64,000 nucleotides of DNA from Geomonas ferrireducens (GTDB lineage Bacteria > Desulfobacterota > Desulfuromonadia > Geobacterales > Geobacteraceae), in assembly GCF_004917065.1 (NCBI RefSeq), contig NZ_SSYA01000004.1, positions 6,127 to 70,126 on the forward strand. Direction: 5' to 3'. Made by a program: the position numbers and the translations under genes. The first letter of the stretch is position 1; every line of letters begins with the position of its first letter. This document shows positions 47,161 to 56,601 of this stretch, piece after piece. The notes below the pieces were generated by a model. It had not been told where the DNA came from and made no database searches. It saw only the letters and a program-made list of their open reading frames with translations.

Positions 47161-49023
47161 TTGATCAACAAGACGGTTACCTTTAAAAGGACCGGTCCCC
47201 GCATCACCCTATTGCGCTGGGCGGGGTGGTTCACCGCGGCCAACGCTGTGGTGCTCATGCTGATATCCGTGAAATACCTGAAGCTTATGCCCCCGCCGGA
47301 AACGGCGCTGGCGACCGCTTCTCTGGGCATCTCCTACCTCGGGCATTTCTTCTCCCTCGCCTTCTACCTCTTCCCGGCAAGCGCGCTGATGATCGCCTGC
47401 TACCCGCGCCGTCGGGCGGTCCTGGGGCTCTCCATCGCGCTGCAGCTTGCCCTGGTGCTGGGCATCGTCATCGACACCCTGGTGTTCGCCCAGTACCGTT
47501 TTCACCTGAACGGGATGGTGTTGAACCTGCTCGCCAGCGGCGCCGCCGGTGAGGTGCTCCCCGTGACGGGGAAACTCTGGTTCCTGCTGGCGCTCGCCGT
47601 GCTGGTCGTCGCGCTCGCCGAGTGCGCCATTGCCTGGGCCTGCTGGCGCTGGGTCGAGAAAAGAAGGCGCAGCGTAGGGGGAGGGGTGGCCCTCGCCGTG
47701 ACGCTGCTTATCCTCTGCACCCACGCCGTGTACGCCTGGGCCGACGCCAACAACGTCACTTCCGTCACGAGCCAGGCGCGTTACCTCCCCGCCTTCAAGC
47801 CCCTTACCGCGAAGCGTCTGCTCGCAAAGCTTGGGCTAGCCGGCAAGCGGGAGGCGGGGGGGCTTGCCATGCCAGGCCGGCACAGCGGCCTGCGCTACCC
47901 CCTGGAGCAGCTCTCCTTCCAGGAGCCGCCGCAACGGCTAAACCTCCTGGTCATCGCCATCGACAGCTGGCGCTTCGACAACCTGACCCCCGAGGAGACC
48001 CCCAACATCTGGCGCTTGTCGCAAAACTCGTGGCGCTTCGACAACCACCTAAGCTCCGGCAACGCGACGCGCTTCGGGATCTTCGGCCTGTTTTACGGCC
48101 TCTACGGCACCTACTGGCACGCGGTGCTGGCCGAGGAGCGTAGCCCCGTGCTGATGCGGGAGCTTTTGCGCCGCGACTACCGGATGGGGATCTACGCCAG
48201 CGCCCCGCTGGTGAGCCCGGAATTCGACCGCACCGTCTTCGCCGATATCCGCGGCAAGATCGACCTGCACACCGAGGGGGACTCCCCGGCCACGAAGGAC
48301 CGGGCCATCACGGACAAGATGCTCAAGTTCATCGGCGCCCAGTCCGCGCAGGCGCCGTTCTTCGGCTTCATGTTTTACGATGCGCCGCACACCGAAGGAC
48401 ACCCTCCCGGGGTCGCACCGTTTCAGCCGGAGCTCACGGAGGTCAACTACCTCAAGCTCAACAACGAGTACGACCCGCGCCCCTTCTACAACAGGTACCG
48501 CAACTCGGTGTACTACGTGGACGCCATGGTGGGAGAGGTGATCGCGGCCCTGGAGAAAAAGGGACTCATGGAGCAGACCGTGGTGGTGATCACAGGGGAC
48601 CACGGCCAGGAGTTCAACGACCTGAAGCTCAACTACTGGGGGCATGGCGGCAACTTCTCGAAGTACCAGACCCAGACCCCGATGGTGATCCGTTGGCCGG
48701 GCAAGAAGCCGCACGTCTACAGCCACGCCACCACTCACCTCGACCTGGTCCCCACGCTGATGAAGGAGCTGCTCGGCTGCCGCAACGAGCCTGGAGCCTT
48801 CAGTAACGGCCGCTCGCTGCTGGAAACCGGGGCACGCCCTTTCACCGTGATCAGCTCCTGGGACACCTTCAGCGTCAACGAGCCCGACCGCATCACGGTG
48901 ACCCACCCCTCAGGGGACCTGGAGGTCTTGGATGCCTCCTACCGTCCGATCAAGGGGGCGACGATGCGTCCCAAGATATCCGTGGATGCCATGCAGGGGA
49001 TGGGGAAGTTCTTCGCCCGATAG
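47161..49023 (+). CDS. YejM/PbgA-like inner-membrane sulfatase-fold protein
   Basis: A 620-residue protein with five N-terminal transmembrane helices (within residues 15-190, e.g. LSIALQLALVLGIVIDTLVF) and a large periplasmic sulfatase/alkaline-phosphatase-fold domain: LLVIAIDSWRFDNLTPEETP, SSGNATRFGIFGLFYGLYGT, FFGFMFYDAPHTEG, VVVITGDHGQEFND, THLDLVPTLMKELLG. Five helices plus this domain is the PbgA/YejM layout; in enterobacteria that protein senses LPS and controls LpxC turnover through LapB. Start TTG with AAGGAG upstream. Its place inside the LPS genes fits. Phosphoethanolamine transferase is the alternative; those usually have a different helix layout. Confidence 0.8.
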   Translation: MINKTVTFKRTGPRITLLRWAGWFTAANAVVLMLISVKYLKLMPPPETALATASLGISYLGHFFSLAFYLFPASALMIACYPRRRAVLGLSIALQLALVLGIVIDTLVFAQYRFHLNGMVLNLLASGAAGEVLPVTGKLWFLLALAVLVVALAECAIAWACWRWVEKRRRSVGGGVALAVTLLILCTHAVYAWADANNVTSVTSQARYLPAFKPLTAKRLLAKLGLAGKREAGGLAMPGRHSGLRYPLEQLSFQEPPQRLNLLVIAIDSWRFDNLTPEETPNIWRLSQNSWRFDNHLSSGNATRFGIFGLFYGLYGTYWHAVLAEERSPVLMRELLRRDYRMGIYASAPLVSPEFDRTVFADIRGKIDLHTEGDSPATKDRAITDKMLKFIGAQSAQAPFFGFMFYDAPHTEGHPPGVAPFQPELTEVNYLKLNNEYDPRPFYNRYRNSVYYVDAMVGEVIAALEKKGLMEQTVVVITGDHGQEFNDLKLNYWGHGGNFSKYQTQTPMVIRWPGKKPHVYSHATTHLDLVPTLMKELLGCRNEPGAFSNGRSLLETGARPFTVISSWDTFSVNEPDRITVTHPSGDLEVLDASYRPIKGATMRPKISVDAMQGMGKFFAR

Positions 49024-49039
49024 GGCCTCAGGAGGAGTT

Positions 49040-49132
49040 ATGACACAGACGCTGGTCTCGGTCTGCGTACCCGCATACGACAGCGCGGCAGAGCGCTTCC
49101 TGCAGCTCGCCTTCCGGCCGGGATTGCCATGA
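49040..49132 (+). pseudogene. Remnant of a GT2 glycosyltransferase gene
   Basis: A 30-codon frame behind GGAGGAG: its first half, MTQTLVSVCVPAYDSA, is the N-terminus of a GT2 transferase (VSVCVPAYN-type). It then jumps to RFLQLAFRPGLP and stops within the next gene's start (ATGA), just as an intact overlapping upstream gene would. This looks like an in-frame internal deletion that kept both ends and the translational coupling. Confidence 0.65.
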
Positions 49133-50259
49133 AAGTCGCCCTGATCCGCCAGAAATACACCCCCTTCGGGGGGGCTGAGCGCTACATGGTGCGCCTGATC
49201 GAGGAGCTTGTCGCCCTGGGGCATGAGGTGCACGTCCTGGCGTCGAGCTGGGACGCGGAAGGGGGCGAGAAGATCCGGTTGCACCCGGTCTCCGCGGCCC
49301 GAAAGCCCGGTTGGCTCAAATCACTAACCTTCTCGCTTGGATGCAAGCGCATCATCGAAAGCGAGCGCTTCGACGTGGTCTTCAGCCTGGAGCGGACGCT
49401 CAGGCAGGACATCTACCGTGCCGGCGACGGCTGCCACCGGATCTGGCTTCAGCGCAAGAACCTGGGGCGGGGGTGGCTCGCGCGCCTTGCCACCTACCTG
49501 AGCCCCTTCCAGCTCGCCTACATGGCGCTGGAGCGGCGCCTCTACACCGACCCCGCCCTTTCCGCGGTGATCGCAAACTCCGAGATGGGCAAGCGCGAGA
49601 TCGTGGAGCTCTACGGGGTGCCCGAGGAGAAGATCCGGGTGGTGTACAACGGGGTGGACGCGGCCGGCTTCCCGCTGCAAAAGCGCGAGGAGTACCGGGC
49701 GCAGCTCGCCGAAGCGTACGGTCTGGGTGAAGAGCTGCGCATCCTCTACGTGGGGAGCGGCTTCAAGCGCAAGGGGGTCCCCGCCCTGATCGAGGCCGCG
49801 GCAAAGATCACCGTTCCCTTCAAGCTCTTCATCGTGGGGAAGGGGCGGACCGGGGCCCTCATGCGCCGGGCGCAGCGCCTGGGGGTGGCGGAGCAGGTGG
49901 TTTTCACCGGGCCGGTGCGCGACGTGGAGCGCTTCTACCTGGGGTGCGACATCTTCGCCTTCCCGACCCTCTATGACCCCTTCAGCAACGCCACGCTCGA
50001 GGCGATGGCCTGCGGGCTTCCCGTGGTGACCTCGCGCTACAACGGGGTGGCGGAGCTGATACGAGACGGGGAGCAGGGGATCGTGTTGCGCGATCCGCTC
50101 GATGCCGGGGAGATCGCGGCGGCCGTGGCACAGCTCGCCGATCCGCAGCGGCGCTCGAGGATGGGTGCGGCGGCCGCCGAAGCGGCGGCACCTCTTACCA
50201 TGCAGCGCAACAGCCGGGAAACCCTGGAGGTGATCGGGGAGGTTCTGGAGAAAAGGTAA
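49129..50259 (+). CDS. WaaG-like GT4 glycosyltransferase
   Basis: A 376-residue GT-B enzyme close to WaaG (UDP-glucose:heptose transferase): KVALIRQKYTPFGGAERYMV at the N-terminus, VFSLERTLRQDIYRAGDGCH and WLQRKNLGRGW, which are WaaG wording, then ILYVGSGFKRKGVPALIEAA and PTLYDPFSNATLEAMACGLP (EX7E). It is translationally coupled to the GT2 remnant by ATGA. A core glucosyl- or similar transferase is likely. Confidence 0.88.
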   Translation: MKVALIRQKYTPFGGAERYMVRLIEELVALGHEVHVLASSWDAEGGEKIRLHPVSAARKPGWLKSLTFSLGCKRIIESERFDVVFSLERTLRQDIYRAGDGCHRIWLQRKNLGRGWLARLATYLSPFQLAYMALERRLYTDPALSAVIANSEMGKREIVELYGVPEEKIRVVYNGVDAAGFPLQKREEYRAQLAEAYGLGEELRILYVGSGFKRKGVPALIEAAAKITVPFKLFIVGKGRTGALMRRAQRLGVAEQVVFTGPVRDVERFYLGCDIFAFPTLYDPFSNATLEAMACGLPVVTSRYNGVAELIRDGEQGIVLRDPLDAGEIAAAVAQLADPQRRSRMGAAAAEAAAPLTMQRNSRETLEVIGEVLEKR

Positions 50260-50316
50260 GGGACGGTGTTGCGGAAAACGTAAAAAAAGATTTACTTGTG
50301 CTCCGCGAAGGTGGCA

Positions 50317-50322
50317 TATAAT
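50317..50322 (+). promoter_or_regulatory. -10 element upstream of the epimerase gene
   Basis: A perfect TATAAT at 50317-50322, about 80 bp before the ATG. The -35 is poor (TTTACT at 50291 is 20 bp away). The 143-bp gap suggests that a new transcript begins here. Confidence 0.4.
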
Positions 50323-50402
50323 CCGTTTCCGTATCGGTGCGGCCGGGGCTTTCCGCGGCAGCGGCACCCCGCCGGCCGTACCAGGTCCATTGGGAGGTGT
50401 AC

Positions 50403-51413
50403 ATGAAGAAGATACTGGTTACCGGCGCCGCCGGTTTCATCGGCTTTCACCTGACGCAGCGGCTTTTGGCACGCGGCGACCAGGTGGTAGGGATCGACAA
50501 CTTAAACGACTATTACGACGTCAACCTGAAGTTCGGCAGGCTCGACCTGCTCAAGGAGCGCGACGGCTTCCGGTTTATCAAGATGGGGCTCGAGGATCGG
50601 GAACCGCTGCAGCGCCTGTTCGAGGAGGAGCGTTTCGACGTCGTGGTGAACCTCGCGGCGCAGGCGGGGGTGCGCTACTCGATCGTTAACCCCTACGCCT
50701 ACATCGACAGCAACATCCAGGGCTTCATCAACATCCTCGAAGGGTGCCGGCACCACGGCGTGAAGCACCTGGTCTACGCCTCCTCCAGCTCGGTCTACGG
50801 CGCCAACACCACCATGCCGTTCTCCGTGCATCACAACGTCGACCACCCGGTCTCCCTCTACGCCGCCACCAAGAAGGCCAACGAGCTGATGGCCCACACC
50901 TATTCGAGCCTCTACGGCATCCCCACCACGGGGTTGCGCTTCTTCACCGTCTACGGACCGTGGGGGCGGCCGGACATGGCGCTCTTCCTGTTCACCAAGG
51001 CGATCCTCGAAGGGCGCCCCATCGACATCTTCAACTACGGGAAGATGCGCCGCGACTTCACCTTCGTCGACGACATCGTCGAGGGGGTGATCCGGGTGAG
51101 CGACAAGGTGCCGCAGGGGAACCCCGCCTGGAGCGGCGACGCCCCGGATCCGGGCACGAGCTACGCCCCGTACAAGATCTACAACATCGGCAACAACTCC
51201 CCGGTTGAGCTGCTCCGGTTCATCGAGGTGCTGGAGGATGCGCTGGGTCAAAAGGCCGAGAAGAACCTCCTCCCCATCCAGCCCGGCGACGTGCCGGCGA
51301 CCTACGCCGACGTCGACGACCTGATGGCCGACGTCGGGTTCAGGCCCGCCACCTCCATCGAGGAGGGAATCGGGCGCTTCGTCCAGTGGTACCGGGAGTT
51401 TTACCGGGTCTAA
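50403..51413 (+). CDS. NAD-dependent epimerase, UDP-glucuronate 4-epimerase type
   Basis: A 336-residue SDR enzyme: [20 protein letters not shown] (NAD site), [40 protein letters not shown], the catalytic SSSSVYG and YAATKK, and [20 protein letters not shown]. The NDYYDVNLK stretch and the RPDMA segment are typical of UDP-glucuronate 4-epimerases (CapI/LpsL type), giving galacturonate for LPS or capsule. GGGAGGTGTAC precedes the ATG. Confidence 0.87.
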   Translation: MKKILVTGAAGFIGFHLTQRLLARGDQVVGIDNLNDYYDVNLKFGRLDLLKERDGFRFIKMGLEDREPLQRLFEEERFDVVVNLAAQAGVRYSIVNPYAYIDSNIQGFINILEGCRHHGVKHLVYASSSSVYGANTTMPFSVHHNVDHPVSLYAATKKANELMAHTYSSLYGIPTTGLRFFTVYGPWGRPDMALFLFTKAILEGRPIDIFNYGKMRRDFTFVDDIVEGVIRVSDKVPQGNPAWSGDAPDPGTSYAPYKIYNIGNNSPVELLRFIEVLEDALGQKAEKNLLPIQPGDVPATYADVDDLMADVGFRPATSIEEGIGRFVQWYREFYRV

Positions 51414-51438
51414 ACATCTATCGGCAGAAAGGAAAGAT

Positions 51439-52386
51439 ATGAAACACACACCTCTGGATTTCTCAGGTGTCACCACCTATCCCATCGCTACCCGCAAGAA
51501 CAAGATGAACGTCAAGGACGACTTCGCCCAGCCGGTGCGTTCCGGCATGACCGTGTCCGATCTCCTTGCCGCCATGCCGAACCAGTTGGGGGCGCAGGCC
51601 CTGAACCGGATCATCGATGCCGTGGTGGCGGCCAGGGCGAAGGGGAAGCCGGTCGTCATGGCCATGGGTGGGCACGTGATCAAGTGCGGGCTGCAGCCCG
51701 TATTGAAGTCGCTCATCGAGGCCGACGTGATCACCGCCGTTGCGCTTAACGGGGCCGGTTCCATCCACGATTTCGAGATCGCGCTCATCGGCGCGACCAG
51801 CGAGGATGTGGGCGTCGTGCTGCACGCAGGCAACTTCGGCATGGCCGAGGAGACCGGGGCTCAGATCAACGCAGCACTCAAGGAAGGAGTCGCCAAGGGG
51901 CTCGGGCACGGCGAGTCGCTCGGGCGGATGATACTGGAGCGCGAGCTCCCCTATCGCGAGCAGAGCCTTCTTGCCACCTGCGCCAAGAAGGGGATTCCGA
52001 TCACCGTCCATGTGGCGGTCGGTACCGACATCACCCATCAGCACCCCTCCGCCGACGGTGCGGTCATCGGCGCGGCGAGCTACACGGATTTCCAGATTTT
52101 CACCTCCGTGGTCTCGCAGTTGGGCGACGGCGGCGTCTACCTGAACATCGGGAGCGCCGTGCTTCTTCCCGAGGTGTTCTTGAAGGCCCTCTCCATCGCG
52201 CAGAACCTAGGTCACCACGTCGATCACTTCACCACGGCGAACTTCGACATGCAGCAGCACTACCGTCCGCTCACCAACGTCGTGAAGCGTCCGACTTCCG
52301 GCAAGAGCCACGGCTACACCGTAACCGGGCACCACGAGATCATGATCCCGCTCTTAGCGGCGGGGATACTGGACAGGATCGCCTAA
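51439..52386 (+). CDS. Conserved protein of unknown function, possibly deoxyhypusine-synthase-like
   Basis: A 315-residue cytoplasmic protein with no signal or membrane segment. KPVVMAMGGHVIKCGLQPVL and ITAVALNGAGSIHDFEIALI look like Rossmann-type strand-loop-helix turns, and VHVAVGTDITHQHPSADGAV, DGGVYLNIGSAVLLPEVFLK and TTANFDMQQHYRP are highly conserved in appearance. The gene order before hldE suggests a role in sugar or nucleotide metabolism. The deoxyhypusine-synthase-like fold is a guess from the glycine pattern and the late GSAV segment. Confidence 0.55.
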   Translation: MKHTPLDFSGVTTYPIATRKNKMNVKDDFAQPVRSGMTVSDLLAAMPNQLGAQALNRIIDAVVAARAKGKPVVMAMGGHVIKCGLQPVLKSLIEADVITAVALNGAGSIHDFEIALIGATSEDVGVVLHAGNFGMAEETGAQINAALKEGVAKGLGHGESLGRMILERELPYREQSLLATCAKKGIPITVHVAVGTDITHQHPSADGAVIGAASYTDFQIFTSVVSQLGDGGVYLNIGSAVLLPEVFLKALSIAQNLGHHVDHFTTANFDMQQHYRPLTNVVKRPTSGKSHGYTVTGHHEIMIPLLAAGILDRIA

Positions 52387-52390
52387 CCCA

Positions 52391-52874
52391 GTTCAACGTT
52401 CAACGTTCGACGTTCAAGAAATCTTGCCTATTAGCCGAATAGGAGGTGACGTCTTGAGAATAGAGCGCTTTGAAGATGTTGATTCGTGGAAACAAGCTCG
52501 TTTACCTGTGACGGATATCTATAAACTCCTTGGCGAATGCAAGGATTATGGGTTCAAGGATCAGATACAACGAGCAGCCGTCTCGGTTATGTCCAATATT
52601 GCGGAAGGCTTTGACAGAGGCAGCAACCGGGAACTTATTCAGTATCTCATCGTTTCCCGTGGGTCCGTTTCGGAGGTCAAGAGTCTTGCGTATGCCGGCT
52701 TGGATATCGGTTATTTCAGCCATGAATCGTTTGAGGAAGTGATCATGCGCTGTAACCGGATCAGCAACACACTAAATGGATTCATCAGGTTCTTGAAGAC
52801 GTCCCAACGCAAGGCATAGCCGGCCTGGAAGAAGTTGCCGGCGAACGTTGAACGTTGAACGCTGAACGTTTTTT
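52391..52874. repeat. Heptamer-bounded element 2 carrying a four-helix-bundle gene
   Basis: Left arm GTTCAAC-GTTCAAC-GTTCGAC-GTTCAAG (52391-52418), right arm AACGTTG-AACGTTG-AACGCTG-AACG (52844-52868) ending in T6 (52869-52874). The cargo is one gene (52454-52819), clearly less GC-rich than its neighbours. It starts 4 bp after the preceding stop and ends 10 bp before hldE. Confidence 0.85.
52454..52819 (+). CDS. Four-helix-bundle (S23/IVS) family protein
   Basis: A 121-residue helical protein of the family first found in 23S rRNA intervening sequences and related to the Avd protein of diversity-generating retroelements. Diagnostic features: an N-terminal RFEDVDSWKQARLPVTDIYK, the conserved core QIQRAAVSVMSNIAEGFDRG and ELIQYLIVSRGSVSEVKSLA, then SNTLNGFIRFLKT. 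The start is a TTG behind AGGAGGTG. GC content is near 46%, against above 60% around. It lies in sense with hldE inside a heptamer-bounded element; no 23S gene or reverse transcriptase is nearby. The biochemical function of stand-alone members is unknown. Confidence 0.88.
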   Translation: MRIERFEDVDSWKQARLPVTDIYKLLGECKDYGFKDQIQRAAVSVMSNIAEGFDRGSNRELIQYLIVSRGSVSEVKSLAYAGLDIGYFSHESFEEVIMRCNRISNTLNGFIRFLKTSQRKA

Positions 52875-52884
52875 GGGAGAAGTT

Positions 52885-54348
52885 ATGGATAGACGAGAAA
52901 TAGAATCACTTTTCGAGCGCGCCGGATCGATTCGGGTGCTGGTCATCGGCGATCTCATGCTGGACGAGTATCTCTGGGGCAAGGCGGAGCGCATCTCGCC
53001 GGAGGCACCGGTACAGGTGGTCGAGGTGTCCCATGAGGACCTGCGTCTTGGCGGCGCGGGCAACGTTGTCAACAACCTGATCGCCCTCGGGTGCCAGGTG
53101 GCGGTCTGCTCGGTGATCGGCGACGACGAGGACGGAGAGCTGCTGTGCCGCGCCATGGAGGGAAAAGGCGTGGACCTCGCGGGGCTCTTCCAGGACCCCG
53201 AGAGAAAAACGAGCAAGAAGACCCGCGTGCTTGCCGCGCACCAGCAGATCGTGCGCATCGACCGGGAAACGAAGTCGGTGCTGGGCCTTGCGAGCGAGCG
53301 GGTGCTCCTCGACTACGTGGACGCCCACCTGGAGAGCTTCGACGTCGTCGTCGTCTCGGATTACATGAAAGGGGTGCTCACCCCGGCGGTCCTCACCGCC
53401 ATCTGCAAAAAGGGACGCAAACTCGGCGTGCCGGTCGTCGTCGACCCGAAGGGGAACGACTTCGGCAAGTACCGCGGCGCCACCCTCCTTACCCCGAACC
53501 GCAAGGAGGCGGAGATCGCCTCGGGTGTCGCCATCACCGACATGACGTCGCTGGAAAAGGCGGCCGACACGATTCTCTCCGACCTCGAGCTCGATGCGCT
53601 CCTCATCACCCGCAGCGAAGCGGGGATGTCGCTCTTCCCGGCCCGCGGAGAGGCGGTGCACATCCCCACCGTGGCCCGCGAGGTGTTCGACGTGACCGGC
53701 GCGGGGGACACGGTGATCTCGGTCCTCTCCCTGGGGATCGCCTGCGGCCTCACCCTAGCCGACGCCGCCTGGGTGGCCAACGTCGCCGCCGGCATCGCGG
53801 TGGGCAAGCTCGGCACCTCCACGGTCTCCCCCGAGGAGATCGTGGTCGAGGCGGCGCACGGCCTGAGCGACAGCGACGCGAAGATCAAGAACCTCGACGT
53901 CCTTACCCACCTGATCGCCAAGGCGCGCGAGCGCGGCAAGAAGGTGGTCTTCACGAACGGCTGCTTCGACCTTTTGCACGTGGGGCACGTGAAGTACCTG
54001 CAGAAGGCGCGCGAGCTCGGGGACCTGCTGGTCGTGGGGGTCAACACGGACGCGTCGGTGCGCCGCCTTAAAGGGGAGGGGCGGCCGCTCATCCAGGAAT
54101 CGGAGCGGGCGCACATCCTCGCGGCGCTTGGCTGCATCGATTACGTGGTGCTCTTTGACGAGGACACCCCGCTTGCCGTGATCGAGGCGCTGCGCCCGGC
54201 CGTGCTGGTCAAGGGGGGAGACTACAGCATCGAGAACGTGGTCGGACGCGAGGTGGTCGAGGCCAACGGTGGCAGGGTCGCCCTCATCGAGTTCGTCGAC
54301 GGCCGCTCCACTACCAGGATCATTGAAAAGATACTCGCTTCGGGGTGA
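52885..54348 (+). CDS. hldE: Bifunctional heptose 7-phosphate kinase/adenylyltransferase
   Basis: A 487-residue two-domain enzyme for ADP-heptose synthesis. The N-terminal PfkB-type kinase has VLVIGDLMLDEYLWGKAERI, RLGGAGNVVNNLIALG and the catalytic DVTGAGDTVISVLSL (about 275). The C-terminal nucleotidyltransferase starts near residue 345 with VFTNGCFDLLHVGHVKYLQK (HXGH) and ends GRSTTRIIEKIL. It supplies the GT9 heptosyltransferases upstream. GGGAGAAG precedes the ATG at 52885, just downstream of element 2. Confidence 0.95.
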   Translation: MDRREIESLFERAGSIRVLVIGDLMLDEYLWGKAERISPEAPVQVVEVSHEDLRLGGAGNVVNNLIALGCQVAVCSVIGDDEDGELLCRAMEGKGVDLAGLFQDPERKTSKKTRVLAAHQQIVRIDRETKSVLGLASERVLLDYVDAHLESFDVVVVSDYMKGVLTPAVLTAICKKGRKLGVPVVVDPKGNDFGKYRGATLLTPNRKEAEIASGVAITDMTSLEKAADTILSDLELDALLITRSEAGMSLFPARGEAVHIPTVAREVFDVTGAGDTVISVLSLGIACGLTLADAAWVANVAAGIAVGKLGTSTVSPEEIVVEAAHGLSDSDAKIKNLDVLTHLIAKARERGKKVVFTNGCFDLLHVGHVKYLQKARELGDLLVVGVNTDASVRRLKGEGRPLIQESERAHILAALGCIDYVVLFDEDTPLAVIEALRPAVLVKGGDYSIENVVGREVVEANGGRVALIEFVDGRSTTRIIEKILASG

Positions 54349-54423
54349 AAGTGCGCCGGCAGGACTTGAGGTGTGCCGCTTCTATGCTATTCATTTTGAG
54401 TTCTTAATTTTTCCGGAGGGGCC

Positions 54424-55476
54424 ATGAAAAAAGCTTTTATCACGGGGATCACCGGGCAGGACGGCTCGTATCTGGCGGAACTTCTGCTCTCCAAGGGGTA
54501 CGAGGTGCACGGCATGATCCGCCGCTCCTCCTCCTTCAACACCGGCAGGATCGATCACATCTACCGTGACCCGCACGAGGAGGATACCCGCCTCTTTCTC
54601 CATTACGGCGACCTGAACGACGCAAGTTCGATCAACCGCCTGCTGCGTGAGATCCACCCCGACGAAATCTACAATCTGGGCGCCCAAAGCCATGTCCGCG
54701 TCTCCTTCGACGTCCCCGAGTACACCGGCGAGGTCGACGCGCTCGGCGCGGTGCGCATCCTTGAGGGGATCCGCGAGGCGGGGCTCAACACCCGCTTCTA
54801 CCAGGCCTCCTCCTCGGAACTCTACGGCAAGGTGGTCGAGACGCCGCAACGCGAGACGACCCCCTTCTACCCCCGCTCCCCGTATGCCTGCGCCAAGGCG
54901 TACGCCTTCTACATCACCATGAACTACCGCGAGAGCTACGGCATGTTCGCCTGCAACGGTATCCTCTTCAACCACGAGTCGCCGCGCCGCGGCGAGACCT
55001 TCGTCACGAGGAAGATCACCCGCGCCGCCGCGCGCATAAAACTCGGGCTGCAGGAGCGCCTCTATCTGGGGAACCTCGAGGCGAAGAGGGACTGGGGCTT
55101 TGCCGGTGATTACGTGGAGGCGATGTGGCGCATGCTGCAGGCTGATAAGCCCGCCGACTACGTGGTGGCGACCGGGGAGACCCACAGCGTGCGCGAGTTC
55201 GCCGAGATCGTCTTCGGCAGCCTCGACATGCCGCTTTCCTGGGAGGGAGAGGGGGGAAAGGAAGTCGGCATCAACCGGGCCACCGGCAAGGTGGTCATCG
55301 AGATCGACCCGCGCTACTTCCGCCCCGCGGAGGTGGATCTGCTCCTTGGTGACGCGGGCAAGGCAAAACGTGAGCTCGGGTGGGAGCCGAAGACCTCTTT
55401 CTCCGAGCTGGTGCGGATGATGACGCAGGCCGACCTGGCCTACGCCGAAAGGGAGCAACGGGCGGATGGAAAATAA
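54424..55476 (+). CDS. gmd: GDP-mannose 4,6-dehydratase
   Basis: A 350-residue SDR enzyme, first step from GDP-mannose to GDP-fucose. [37 protein letters not shown], the YXXXK pair in [34 protein letters not shown] and the C-terminal ETHSVREF are diagnostic. It overlaps fcl by 11 bp. Confidence 0.95.
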   Translation: MKKAFITGITGQDGSYLAELLLSKGYEVHGMIRRSSSFNTGRIDHIYRDPHEEDTRLFLHYGDLNDASSINRLLREIHPDEIYNLGAQSHVRVSFDVPEYTGEVDALGAVRILEGIREAGLNTRFYQASSSELYGKVVETPQRETTPFYPRSPYACAKAYAFYITMNYRESYGMFACNGILFNHESPRRGETFVTRKITRAAARIKLGLQERLYLGNLEAKRDWGFAGDYVEAMWRMLQADKPADYVVATGETHSVREFAEIVFGSLDMPLSWEGEGGKEVGINRATGKVVIEIDPRYFRPAEVDLLLGDAGKAKRELGWEPKTSFSELVRMMTQADLAYAEREQRADGK

Positions 55477-56395
55477 CGCGAAGATCTTCGTCGCCGGCCA
55501 TCGCGGCCTGGTCGGGTCCGCCCTGGTGCGGGAACTGGAGCGTCGCGGCTTTTCAAACCTCGTGCTGCGTAAAAGCTCCGAAGTCGACCTGCGCGACCAG
55601 GCGGCGGCGCGCGCCTTCTTCGAGGCGGAACGCCCCGATTACGTCCTCCTGGCCGCCGCCAAGGTGGGGGGGATCGTCGCCAACAACAGCTTTCCGGCCG
55701 ACTTCATCTACGACAACCTGATGATCCAGAACAACGTGATCCACTCGAGCTACTTAGTCGGCGTGAAAAAGCTCCTCATGCTCGGCTCCACCTGCATCTA
55801 CCCGAAGCTCGCGCCGCAGCCGATCCGGGAGGAGTCCCTGCTCACCGGGCCGCTCGAACCGACTAACGAGCCGTACGCCATCGCGAAGATCGCCGGCATC
55901 AAGATGTGCCAGTCCTACAACCGCCAGTACGGCACCAGGTTCATCTGCGCCATGCCGACCAACCTCTACGGCCCGAACGACAACTTCGACCTGACCACCT
56001 CCCACGTGCTCCCCGCCCTCATCCGCAGGTTCCACGAGGCGAAGGCGGCGGGTGCCGCTGATGTCACCATCTGGGGGACCGGCACCCCGTACCGCGAGTT
56101 CGTGCACGTGGACGACGTGGCCCGCGCCTCGCTCTTTCTCATGGAGCGCTACGAGGGGTGGGACCCGGTGAACGTGGGGAGCGGGCAGGAACTCACCATA
56201 GGGGATCTGGCGAAGAAGATCGCCGCCGTCGTAGGCTTCACCGGAAAGATCCTCTTCGACAGCTCCAAGCCCGACGGCACCCCCCGAAAACTCTGCGACG
56301 TGAGCCGGATTCACGAACTCGGCTGGCGCCACGAGATCGAACTCGACGAGGGGCTCGCGAGCACCTACCGTTGGTACCTGGAAAACCACGCCTGA
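55466..56395 (+). CDS. fcl: GDP-L-fucose synthase
   Basis: A 309-residue epimerase/reductase completing GDP-L-fucose. [20 protein letters not shown], the [20 protein letters not shown] stretch, [20 protein letters not shown] (YXXXK) and [20 protein letters not shown] are family signatures. With gmd it suggests fucose in the surface polysaccharide. The 206-bp gap after it holds a GC-rich hairpin (about 56426-56455) without a clear T-run and the lptC promoter. Confidence 0.94.
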   Translation: MENNAKIFVAGHRGLVGSALVRELERRGFSNLVLRKSSEVDLRDQAAARAFFEAERPDYVLLAAAKVGGIVANNSFPADFIYDNLMIQNNVIHSSYLVGVKKLLMLGSTCIYPKLAPQPIREESLLTGPLEPTNEPYAIAKIAGIKMCQSYNRQYGTRFICAMPTNLYGPNDNFDLTTSHVLPALIRRFHEAKAAGAADVTIWGTGTPYREFVHVDDVARASLFLMERYEGWDPVNVGSGQELTIGDLAKKIAAVVGFTGKILFDSSKPDGTPRKLCDVSRIHELGWRHEIELDEGLASTYRWYLENHA

Positions 56396-56559
56396 CCTGT
56401 TAATTTTTCCGACATCCTGCCGTGTCGCCCGCCCCGGTTTGATCGGGTCGGGCGCCCCTCACCCGTAACGCCGCCCCCGCATCTCCCGCGCCGTGAACCG
56501 TCGTTTTTTTGCCTTTTTCAATCTTTGTGCCAAAACTTTCAATGCGCAACAAAATGCGC

Positions 56560-56588
56560 TTTACAGTGAATTTCTTAGATGCTATACT
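56560..56588 (+). promoter_or_regulatory. lptC promoter
   Basis: TTTACA (56560-56565), a 17-bp spacer, TATACT (56583-56588). The -10 ends 13 bp before the ATG at 56602, so the leader would be only about 5-8 bases. Confidence 0.65.
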
Positions 56589-56601
56589 TTGCCTCGAAAT
56601 C

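Noticed and set aside
52454-52819. Diversity-generating retroelement accessory protein (Avd)
   Set aside because: The four-helix-bundle family includes Avd, but no reverse transcriptase, template repeat or variable repeat is in the window.
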